Assembly (NCBI GenBank): GCA_032622095.1
Contig: CP136061.1
Coordinates: 95,601,345 to 95,665,344, forward strand
Length of the DNA: 64,000 nt
DNA from: Siphonodentalium dalli
Taxonomy: Eukaryota; Mollusca; Scaphopoda; Gadilida; Siphonodentaliidae
Direction: 5' to 3'
Of this stretch, positions 22,553-32,123 are shown piece by piece. Position numbers and translations under genes: made by a program. Under the pieces are notes generated by a model that ran no database searches, had not been told where the DNA came from, and saw only the letters and a program-made list of their open reading frames with translations. How positions within the stretch are numbered: position 1 is the first letter of the stretch; each line of letters opens with the position of its first letter.

Positions 22553-25500
22553 TTGAAAATGATTGAAATTGCTATATATAGGGCCAAAGTTGGTGTCTTT
22601 CATGGGATCGCAGTCAGGCTTTCCAGTAAGGGCCGCCTCGATTTGAGACAGTCCTATACTCTTCTTGTACTTTCTATCCTGATGGCAAATAAAATAAGAC
22701 CCCATGTAGCACTGAGTATCATATTATTGTGCTTTGTCATGTGGAACTACCTAAACTTGTCGGAATCATTACTTAGAATTAGGGATTTGAGCACACAGAA
22801 ACGTGTGTCAATGCCAAAAAACGTTAAAAATATTCCCATTTCCAATTCAAATTATACGGTCTTATGTATGACAGTGATATTGGCTGGGGCCATGTCTATG
22901 CTCTTATTACTTGCGGGTGATGTGGAAACTCACCCAGGGCCACTTAACACAACTAATACCGAACCCAATTGTTCTTTCATGCTTCTCAATACTCAGAGTA
23001 TACGTCGTAAAATTGACAATATTGCCGCCGAAACGACTGAAGGCAAATATGATTTCTGTTTATTCACCGAAACCTGGCTTAGTCGATCTATACCCGACAG
23101 CGATATCAAACTTCCTGGATACCATGACCCTGTACGCCATGATAGGGACGATGGAAGAACAGGGGGTGGGGTTTGTATATATGTGCGCGACTCGATTCCA
23201 TTCCACGTCAGAAATGACCTCTTTTCCCCAGACATTGAAGCATTATGGATAGATGCCACGGTTAAGAAAAAAAGGTTATTAATCGGCTGTTTCTATAGAC
23301 CACCAAACACACCCGTGAGTATATGGAAAAAAATTGACAAGAGTATAACAGTTGCACGCGACGAAGACCTTGACATTGTAATAGGTGGCGATTTTAATGA
23401 AAACTATTTTGTAGACGGTAATGGAAAAATTAATGAACTCTGTAGCGAGCGGGCATTTGCCCAACTAGTTAGCGACAAAACCCATTATACGGAGAGGACA
23501 TCAACCATGTTAGATCTTTTCTTGACAAATAATAAGAGTATTATTGAATCTTGTAATGTACATGGAAACTTTTTCGACAATACCGTGAGATACCACTGTC
23601 CGGTTGTCCTGCGACTAACTCTAGAAACGTTTAATACATCAACAACTCTAATGCGAAAGATATGGAATTATAATATGGCGAATTACAATGATATGAATAA
23701 AACTTTTAGCGATTGGAATTATAAGGAGCCTTGCAACTCCCCAGTTTCAAAACATGTTGAAATCTTAACAGATAAACTGATTACGACATGCCGAGAATAT
23801 ATCCCGAACAAAAATGTGACCGTCCGTAAGGGACTACCACCCTGGCTTACATGCAATATCCGAAAACTAATGAGACAAAGGAATAGACTACATAGGTTAG
23901 CTAAAGGAAAGAATACTCCACACGCGTGGGTAAACTTTAAAAACAAACGTAACGAGGTCATTTCGGCTATTCGAAAAAGCAAGAGACAATTTGATAGCAA
24001 AAATGAAAAGCTGCTCAATGATCATACAACTGACCAATCATCCTGGTGGAAAACACTCCAGAGCTATCTCTTTTCTAATGATAGTAGATCTATTCCCCCG
24101 ATCGCGTCAAATGGCGAATTCCTGATCTCATCAACTGACAAAGCCAACGCATTTAATACATACTTCTCTACTATTTCGTCAGTTGATGATGCTGGGAAGA
24201 GCCTACCCCAATCCGTACTTGACCCTGACCGCCCACAAATATCTTTTATAAAACTTACACCTGTCGACGTGTATACCGCACTGAGGGGCCTCAAGGTGGC
24301 AAAATCCAGCGGACCAGACTGTGTAAGCCCAAAAGTCCTGAAGAATTGTGCATCATCACTGTGTGAACCATTATCATTTTATTTCGATTCTTTTATCAAG
24401 AATAGCTATTATCCACCAGAATGGAAAATATCAAATGTCACGCCGATATTTAAAACTGGTGATACCAGTCTTGTGAACAACTACCGCCCAATCTCTCTTT
24501 TGAGTTGTGTATCAAAAGTATTCGAGAAGTGCATTCACAAATATCTCTCGGAATTTCTTAAAGAAAACAATATCTTATCTAATTATCAATCGGGGTTTAT
24601 GAAGGGTGACTCGACTGTATTCCAGCTAACAGACATATACGATTACATAAGCATTTCTTTAAACGAGGGTAAAGTAGTCCGATGCATATTTTGTGATATC
24701 AGCAAAGCATTCGATAAGGTCTGGCACTTGGGACTAATCCATAAACTCGAAAAAGTCGGAGTATCTGGGAATTTGCTTAACCTCATCAAATCATACCTTG
24801 CTAACAGGAAGCAGAGAGTAGGGATTGAAGGAAGTTTTTCCGAATGGCAACAAGTAACCGCCGGTGTACCCCAGGGATCTGTGCTTGGCCCTCTTTTATT
24901 TTTGGTCTACATAAACGATATTGCAGTAAATATAACAAGTAACATCCGCCTCTTTGCCGATGATACCTCAATATACCTGACAGTTGAAAGTCCTGCGCTA
25001 GCCGCTAATGTACTAAATGATGACCTATATACGCTCGATCAATGGTCAAAAAAATGGCTTGTCGAGTTCAATCCACTAAAAACGGAATCAATGTTAATAG
25101 CAAGAAAGGATACAGACGTCCACCACCCCCCACTAACTATGGGAACTACCACCTTAATCGAAGTTCCTTTTCATAAACACCTCGGACTGATCTTCAATAA
25201 CCGAGGTACGTGGTGCACACACATCCGCATCACGATCGAAAAGGCATGGAAACGGGTTAATCTAGTTAGGAAACACAGATTTACATTGAACCGTAAAACA
25301 CTGGAAAGAATATACTTTGCCTATGTAAGACCAGTGCTTGAATATGCATCACCAGTATGGGATAATTGTCCTAATTATCTCAGCAATGATATAGAGAAAA
25401 TACAATTTGAAATGGCAAGGATCGTTACTGGAGCGACGAACAGCGCCAGTAAAGAGAGCCTACTATTAGATACTGGTTGGGAGACCCTGGCATCAAGGAG

Positions 25501-26101
25501 GAAAAAACAAAAGCTTATACAATTCCACAAAATAGTTAATAGTACAGCACCCGTGCACCTACGAAATTATATTTGTCACTCTGAAAACCAAACCGGTTAT
25601 AATCTTAGACATCATGCAATACGACTACCATTGGACGCCACAAAGGATATTTATAAAGATACATTTTTACCCTCTACAATAAGCGATTGGAATAGACTGC
25701 CAGAGTGTGTAAAAAATTGTACCAACCTGGACAAGTTTAAAGAGTCACTTGCTGACGATCGTATATACACACATCCATACTACTATCATTGCCATAGTCG
25801 CAAATCCCAAGTATACCACACACGGTTGAGACTGAAATGTAGTAATTTGAATTTCGACCTCATGACCAATTTTGTTAGGCCCGACCCATATTGTGCATGC
25901 GGTGCTGTTGAAACAGCCCACCATTACCTGTTAGAATGCCATTTATACCAGGCATCAAGATTGGAATTGCTATCATCTCTACCAAACATAATATTATCAG
26001 AAAGAACCCTACTCGAGGGTTCACCCGAAAGTTCCATTAGGGAAAATCATAGTATTTTCGAGGCCGCACAAAGATACATAATTAGTACAAAACGATTCTA
26101 A
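22553..26101 (+). CDS. CR1/L2-group LINE ORF: endonuclease and reverse transcriptase, 1182 codons, intact
   Basis: A single uninterrupted frame. Residues ~35-120 hold two hydrophobic stretches (SIILLCFVMWNYL; ILAGAMSMLLLL) ending in the 2A-like motif GDVETHPGP (122-130). Next comes an APE-type endonuclease (~140-375): LNTQSIRRK, catalytic ETWL, GGGVCIYV, GGDFNEN, MLDLFLTN. The reverse transcriptase (~590-860) shows NYRPISLLSCVSKVFEK, DISKAFDKVW, GVPQGSVLGPLLFLVYINDI and the catalytic FADD at 801-804. The C-terminus has CACGAVETAHHYLLEC, a zinc-knuckle-like C-C-H-C pattern. The protein nicks target DNA and copies element RNA there. The canonical 2A motif ends NPGP; here His replaces Asn. No upstream ORF1 and no clear 3' simple repeat were found. 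The intact frame inside decayed hosts implies a recent insertion. Confidence 0.9.
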   Translation: MKMIEIAIYRAKVGVFHGIAVRLSSKGRLDLRQSYTLLVLSILMANKIRPHVALSIILLCFVMWNYLNLSESLLRIRDLSTQKRVSMPKNVKNIPISNSNYTVLCMTVILAGAMSMLLLLAGDVETHPGPLNTTNTEPNCSFMLLNTQSIRRKIDNIAAETTEGKYDFCLFTETWLSRSIPDSDIKLPGYHDPVRHDRDDGRTGGGVCIYVRDSIPFHVRNDLFSPDIEALWIDATVKKKRLLIGCFYRPPNTPVSIWKKIDKSITVARDEDLDIVIGGDFNENYFVDGNGKINELCSERAFAQLVSDKTHYTERTSTMLDLFLTNNKSIIESCNVHGNFFDNTVRYHCPVVLRLTLETFNTSTTLMRKIWNYNMANYNDMNKTFSDWNYKEPCNSPVSKHVEILTDKLITTCREYIPNKNVTVRKGLPPWLTCNIRKLMRQRNRLHRLAKGKNTPHAWVNFKNKRNEVISAIRKSKRQFDSKNEKLLNDHTTDQSSWWKTLQSYLFSNDSRSIPPIASNGEFLISSTDKANAFNTYFSTISSVDDAGKSLPQSVLDPDRPQISFIKLTPVDVYTALRGLKVAKSSGPDCVSPKVLKNCASSLCEPLSFYFDSFIKNSYYPPEWKISNVTPIFKTGDTSLVNNYRPISLLSCVSKVFEKCIHKYLSEFLKENNILSNYQSGFMKGDSTVFQLTDIYDYISISLNEGKVVRCIFCDISKAFDKVWHLGLIHKLEKVGVSGNLLNLIKSYLANRKQRVGIEGSFSEWQQVTAGVPQGSVLGPLLFLVYINDIAVNITSNIRLFADDTSIYLTVESPALAANVLNDDLYTLDQWSKKWLVEFNPLKTESMLIARKDTDVHHPPLTMGTTTLIEVPFHKHLGLIFNNRGTWCTHIRITIEKAWKRVNLVRKHRFTLNRKTLERIYFAYVRPVLEYASPVWDNCPNYLSNDIEKIQFEMARIVTGATNSASKESLLLDTGWETLASRRKKQKLIQFHKIVNSTAPVHLRNYICHSENQTGYNLRHHAIRLPLDATKDIYKDTFLPSTISDWNRLPECVKNCTNLDKFKESLADDRIYTHPYYYHCHSRKSQVYHTRLRLKCSNLNFDLMTNFVRPDPYCACGAVETAHHYLLECHLYQASRLELLSSLPNIILSERTLLEGSPESSIRENHSIFEAAQRYIISTKRF

Positions 26102-26614
26102 ACGTAATACTATGTCACATGTCTTCTGCCATTGAGTCATATATAAAGTCATACATAATGTCATAATTCGGAAAGCCTGACTGCCCAGCTAACTCATGTA
26201 GTCTCTGTACGCCAAGTTATACACAATTGACATATAATTCTACAGCCGAATGTTAAACTACCCCGCCCCCATTGACAATCCTATCTTTCTGACCTTTCTT
26301 AAACCTAACTACTCTCCTTTCGTCCCATTGGTTACCTTTAATTCCTTAATCACACCCCACTCCAGTTCTTATCTTATCTCTTGTTATCTTTTGTTGAGTG
26401 CGATCTATATCAAAATCACCAATAAGTTATTTAAAGTACAAACCAGAAAAATTCCCGTCTGACACGCTCGAACGGCCTTATGTAGTTCGGAAAATTTAAG
26501 CGATCTGGGAGAGGACTTACAAAAAAGCCACAATATAGGCTTGTTGTCTCATCCCTTTCCAATCACCCATACTCATCCATTAGCATTTTTGTAAAATATT
26601 CAACTTGTTTTGTA
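26102..26614. other. LINE 3' untranslated region and unassigned DNA
   Basis: Begins with TCATATATAAAGTCATACAT-like imperfect repeats at about 26138-26170. The LINE/pogo junction could not be placed. Confidence 0.4.
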
Positions 26615-28996
26615 TTGGGAATAAATATTGTTTACACCAACATAAAGTTGGCTTATAATGAAGTGATTGGAAAGAGGATGAGTGTCAGGAGAGCGGCAAT
26701 AACATATGGTCTCCCACTAACAACTTTGAGGGATAGGGTTGATGGACGAGTTACTTTAGACAGTAAAAGCTCTGGTCCGGAGAGTTTTTTGAGTCCCAGT
26801 GAGGAAGATAGTTTGGTGAAGCATATTATTTATATGGCTGAACTGGGTTATGGATATTCCAGCAGAGACATTAGAAAAAAAGCAGCAGAAATGGCTAAGT
26901 TCTTGGGAAAGCCTCCAAAAAATGATACCATGAGTGAGAAGTGGTTAAGGAATTTTCTGCAAAGGTGGCCAAATGTTAAGGCAGTGAAACCAAGAAAGCT
27001 GTCAATGTCCAGAGCCCTGGCATCTTCGCCACAAGTCATCGACAGATATTTTAAGAATTTGGAGAAGATTTACACTGAAAATGATTTTTATAATAAACCA
27101 CAACTAATCTATAATGTTGATGAGACCGGAGTGATGTTGGAACACACCCCTCCGAAGATAATTTGCGAGAGAGGGCATTCAGTGAATACCATTGTTAGTA
27201 ACCGAGGCGCCAACACCACTGTCATCAGCTGTGGGAATGCTCTAGGGACAGCTCTACCACCTTACTTCGTGTTTGCGGGGAAGCGATTGAATTCAGATCT
27301 ATTGAAGGACTGTCTACCAGGTATTCATTATGCAGCAATTACATTAAAACATTCCATGAATAATATTTATGATAACAAACTCAAACAAGGTGAATTATTC
27401 AGATAAGAATGATATACATTTTCTTACACAATATTATTGTTATTATAAAAGAATTTCATCAAATTATAATTTTGTCATATTTATCAGTTGTTAAATTCAA
27501 TAAAGATATACATATATTCTCTTAAAAGTTCAAAGTCATATTGTGCCATACCACAAATTGTTAACAAGTACTTAACCATTAATTGAACAGATGACACTAT
27601 AACGTCTATTAAAGCGCAGAAATTGTGAAATCGATGTTAATTTTTGGAAATGGAAGAAAGTTGTTTTTTTTTTCACTCAGGGACCCAATATCATATGTCG
27701 GACAATGGATGGTCGAACGGAGTAATCTTCAAAAAATGGCTAGAGGAGCACTTCATCAAATATCTCCAAGGACGGACCAACACAGAGAAGATCCTGTTGA
27801 TGTATGATGGCCATCTGTCGCATGTTACCCAGCCTGTAATTGACTGGGCAGAAGGACACAATATTATTCTATTTGTTTTGCCTGCACATACAAGTCATTT
27901 TCTGCAGCCACTTGATGTGGCATGTTTTGGTCCGCTGAAGGGCAAATACAACGCCGAATGCCATCAATATATGCGAGACAACCCAGGCCGTGTCATCACA
28001 CGATATGATGTTTGTCGCCTGATATGCAGGGCACACACCAAAGGTCTGTCAACACAGAATCTTATAGCCGCCTTTAAGAAAACGGGTATATTTCCTCTTA
28101 ACAAGGAGAAAATTGATAACAGGCATCTGATCCCCAGTCGGCTTGGTGAAGAACGCCAACCTGGACCCACAACAGCGGATCAGTACCTACATGAGATGAT
28201 ACCTGAACTAACAGTAACACACAAAAATGTATGATTATTTCCATGTTTTTCAATAATTCAACTACATGCTATCATTGCTATGTATGTACACATAATTGTC
28301 TAATTTGGGTTCAAAGACTCAAAAATAAGTACAATTTATTCAAACATATATATATCATGCAGAATTAAATTTATGAGGTAAAATTGTTAATTGTTCAATT
28401 ACAATTTGTCATAAGCATGTGAATTCAAAACTGTCATATGTCCACAATTGGCTTAATTGCTACTAGTTTTGGTCTAATTTCTTTGGTAAAGTAACTAAAT
28501 TATATCAATCTGTCTAATATAATATATCTATAATAAAAGAATAGCTATGACAGTTCTGATCTGCTCTTAAAATTTAAAATTCTAGAAAAGGAAGGAACCA
28601 TCTGGTGGTAATATTATCACATCTGAAGTTCATGCTCCGACAGCTAGCTCCACCATCCCAGACAACAGATGGCCATGATGCTGTCCACATGACAGTACAG
28701 GTCGATGTCCACCATGCTGCCGCTTCTGCTGTCCAATCACCCAATGATATGCATCTTGCAGAGGATGCTTATGAATCAGACACCGACAATAATATTGACA
28801 TTGATGAAGATTGTGATGAAGAACTGTGCTGTGTGTGCCGAGCCTCGGAACCACCCATGAATAATGACTCATTTGAAACAGAGATATTAAAATGGGCACA
28901 ATGTATAAAATTCAATCACTGGACACATTTGGAATATTGCTCTGCAGTCACATTCATAAGAAGGAATTCTTCTTTCTTTTGCCCACATTGTGAATA
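26615..28996 (+). CDS. pogo/Tigger-type DDE transposase with C-terminal PHD-like finger, three exons
   Basis: Exon 1 (26615-27320) encodes a pipsqueak-type helix-turn-helix (GKRMSVRRAAITYGLPLTTL), a Tc5/CENP-B-like DNA-binding part (SEKWLRNFLQRWPNVK) and the first catalytic Asp in NVDETGV (about residue 169). An intron 27321-27680 (CAG|GTATTC ... TTCACTCAG) joins in phase to exon 2 (27681-28228). Exon 2 has YHMSDNGWSNG, the second Asp in LLMYDGHLSH and LPAHTSHFLQPLD with the third acidic position. Exon 3 after TTCTAG (28586) reaches a Cys/His finger, CCVCRAS...CIKFNHWTHLEYC...FFCPHC, stop at 28997. Entering exon 3 in phase meets a TGA near 28676, so a frameshift separates its two halves. The first Met is not in view. 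Probably recently inactivated. Confidence 0.8.
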
Positions 28997-29644
28997 ATGA
29001 GAAATTTATACTTGTATAATGCATAAAATCATTAATCATTATCACCATGATACATTATTTAATGAAAATACATTACAATTTTCTAAGTCAATCTCTGTTC
29101 AGAGTTCTCAATTAAGTCACCATCAATCAAGATATATGGCAATAAATATGTAAAGTGAACATACATTAACTGATTTAATGCTCATAATTCCTTCTCTATT
29201 TTTTTTACAACATGAAATAAGAAATAAAAAAAACATTGACACTGACAGCCAGAAAGCAGAAACTCAGTACTAAGCTAAATTGGTTTCTGAATGTTGTTGT
29301 TGTTGTAACCTGGGTTTGGAAGCCTGTATACATGTATAAACACTTATCTGAGATAGATACCAATTATATTTGAACAACTGAAGCACTGAACTGATATTCC
29401 AAGGTGATGACCAAGTTATTAATGCAACAGCTTTCCATAGTTATTTGGATGTCCTTGACCCTATCGAAAACAGGACGTTAACTTCCGGTTAACCTACAAA
29501 TACCCCGCTCGATTCCGGCGGCCATTTGGTGAACTAATACACTCTTTTTAGACAATTCCTTCACATTTATGAATAGAACTAGTGTCAATTTACACATACT
29601 TGGAAAAAAATGTAACTATTAATTTGTTTTTGACTAGTAGGAGG
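28997..29644. other. No supported gene
   Basis: AT-rich. At 29454-29478 lies a 25-bp sequence (CTATCGAAAACAGGACGT core) that is the inverted match, with one difference, of 18541-18565. The TSD of long-TIR element 2 begins at 29637. Confidence 0.4.
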
Positions 29645-31820
29645 GGGAGCTCATAAAAGCCGAACACAACCGAACACAACCGAACATAACCGAACACAAG
29701 TCCAAATAATGGGAAATTTCACGAATAAAGTTCATAGGCATATGTATTCATGTTCACACTATAACTATACGAACTTTGGTGGAGTTCGGGCCAATAATAA
29801 GTGTTTTATTCGATATTTTGTAAAACGCGTTTAGTGTTCGGCATAGAAAAGCCGAACACAAGTTTATGTTCGACACTCAGTCACCGGTAATTAATTAACA
29901 CATAGATATGCATAGATGTGGCGTTAGCTGGCGTTTGAGATATATAACTCTATATACAGTCTACTAAATATAAGACCACCTTGTAAAGTTCATAGGCATA
30001 TGTATTCACGTTCATACTATTACTATACGAAGTTTGGTGGAGTTTGGTTCAATAATGAGTGTTTTGTTGGGTGTTTTGTATAACGCGTTTGTGTTTGGCA
30101 TCGAAAAGCCGAACACAAACTTCTGTCTCATGGATTAGATTATCCGCTGATAGGTGATAATTAATATCTGCCAGAAGGGATTTGGCAGGTTTAATTCGCG
30201 AGAAAAAACGTGTTTTGTTGTCCATTTTCGTCTGCATTCTCACTAAAATGTTACCCCCCCCCCCCCCCCGTTATTATTACAAGTCATTTCGTACAATGTG
30301 GTAGTTTAGATGGATCATACTGGACAAATGCGAACATATCAGCACGCCCCGGACTTCTAAGAAGTAGTAAATCTGTTGTCGAGTTAAGATACTCATGCGG
30401 AAATGGTTCGGAGAATATAATACTAACCACAAAACAAATAGTTTATTGCAATCATAAGTAAACATTGTAAAATTATATATAATAGTGTTCTTGTTGGCGA
30501 CATAACATCTCTTGGTGATGGTGCAGGGAATTCTGGTGGAATTGATGTCAATCATAGTATATGTTCAAAGTACTATACAATATACTATACAATATACTTA
30601 TATGCAAATTCTGTCCTCGGCGGAACGGATTTGGGCAGAGTTTGTTCTCCTTGAAGTCAGTGGATGGAAATGGCTCTGATGCGTGCCTAACTTTTGTGCA
30701 TATATCATGCTGTATGGTGGAATCCGATATAAAGCCAGTGTTCAACTTATCGTAGAAACACATGCATCGAATACCGATTGAATTGAAATGAATTGTCTGA
30801 ATACGAATAAAGAGCGTTTCGTATTGTATCTTTTTAAAAGTCTGATATGCAGGAATTTAAGATCGTTTTCAAAAATGTGCCTGATATGACAGGAATGTGA
30901 TATGAAAGGAATAATTATTTTGCGCCAAGATACCTTTTGACGCTTGCTAGGGTTGATTGATCTAGTTTTGCATGCCTTTACTCTTTTAGTCTGACATGGC
31001 TTCTTGGCAATAGCCGCGGTTTTCGGTATCGTCAAACGTCCGTCAGTCGAAATTTGCCGAAGATTCTGGCATAAATTAAATTGGTCACCAAGCGATCACT
31101 TAGTAAAAAGTCATTGATTTTCAATTGCTGGCACTCTACATGAAACCATCGGTCACACATATCGCAGCCGATGCTGCGTATCTCGTGACATTCCTGGGAA
31201 CAAACACCACATGGGTAAATCAATTTGGAATTAGGCATTGTAGAATTTTCAGACCTGTGATCAGAATGCCAAATACTGCTGAGATTGTTATTTGCCAAAT
31301 AATATACCACATTCTTATATAGAACTTCTCGGATATTGCACCATGAACACACTTTCTTGTCACTCAAATATTGTTTTTACAATCGTACGTTGTCTTTCAT
31401 GGCGGGGCCCACCAAAAGCATGTTGTTTCTATAATAGTAGGCGCCATCAAATACTGATTGCAACTAACTGTCAAAACACTGAACTACAATAGGTGAGAGA
31501 CCGCCACCAACAACAATTAAAGCCTTTCGGCTTAGTGACCATATATCTGATATTAATTATCACCTAGCTAGACAGCCGTTATAGACTAATACACGAGAGA
31601 AGCTTGTGTTCGGCTTTTCTATGCCGAACACTGAACGCGTTTTACAAAATATCGAATAAAACACTTATTATTGGCCCGAACTCCACCAAACTTCGTATAT
31701 TAATAGTGTGAACATGAATACACACGCCTATGAACTTTATTCGTTATATTTCCCATTATTTGGACTTGTGTTCGGTTATGTTCGGTTGTGTTCGGTTGTG
31801 TTCGGCTTTTATACGCACCG
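29645..31820. mobile_element. Long-TIR element 2 with CCGAACACAA repeats, carrying a PHD-finger ORF
   Basis: Inverted ends contain ATAAAAGCCGAACACAAC, then three to four CCGAACACAA units and ~200 bp of shared sequence (29657-29880 against 31600-31812). The flanks share GTAGGAGG (29637-29644 and 31821-31828), an 8-bp duplication. Part of the left terminal region is repeated directly at 29984-30120. Layout and the repeated GAACACAA motif resemble element 1, though the sequences differ. The interior encodes a minus-strand PHD-like peptide. A poly-C run lies at 30247-30268. Confidence 0.72.
31032..31367 (-). CDS. PHD-finger-like peptide inside long-TIR element 2
   Basis: The minus-strand frame of 111 codons reads YPCGVCSQECHEIRSIGC, then DMCDRWFHVECQQL. 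These are the first two Cys pairs, the Trp and the His-x2-Cys of a PHD finger. The last Cys pair is not found in frame. Upstream is CSWCNIREV, a further Cys pair. The downstream sequence in another frame is basic (KKPCQTKRVKACKTRS), suggesting a frameshift or intron near 31032. It could be a captured host exon or part of a CR1-type ORF1, which often carries a PHD finger. It is not a transposase. Confidence 0.55.
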   Translation of the reverse strand: MSDKKVCSWCNIREVLYKNVVYYLANNNLSSIWHSDHRSENSTMPNSKLIYPCGVCSQECHEIRSIGCDMCDRWFHVECQQLKINDFLLSDRLVTNLIYARIFGKFRLTDV

Positions 31821-32123
31821 GTAGGAGGTGTTTTAACCGTTAAGTTATCGGAAACTGGACGACCCATCATACGCGGACACGCGGAGTGGCAAACAGAATA
31901 GTTGGTATACCATTCAACTGAGCTCGGATTTGGGCGGAATTAAGATTATTTACCCCTTTATTATTTATACGTGCAGCTAGGAGGATATCCCCGGATTATA
32001 ACAAGTACACATAAAATGATCTTCCGGCAATATTTACTATTGCCGTATTGGCCTTCCGTAGTTATTTTAATCAATTTAGTCGATAGTCTCCCTTTTAAAA
32101 GTTTTGAAAGTCATAAATTTGAA

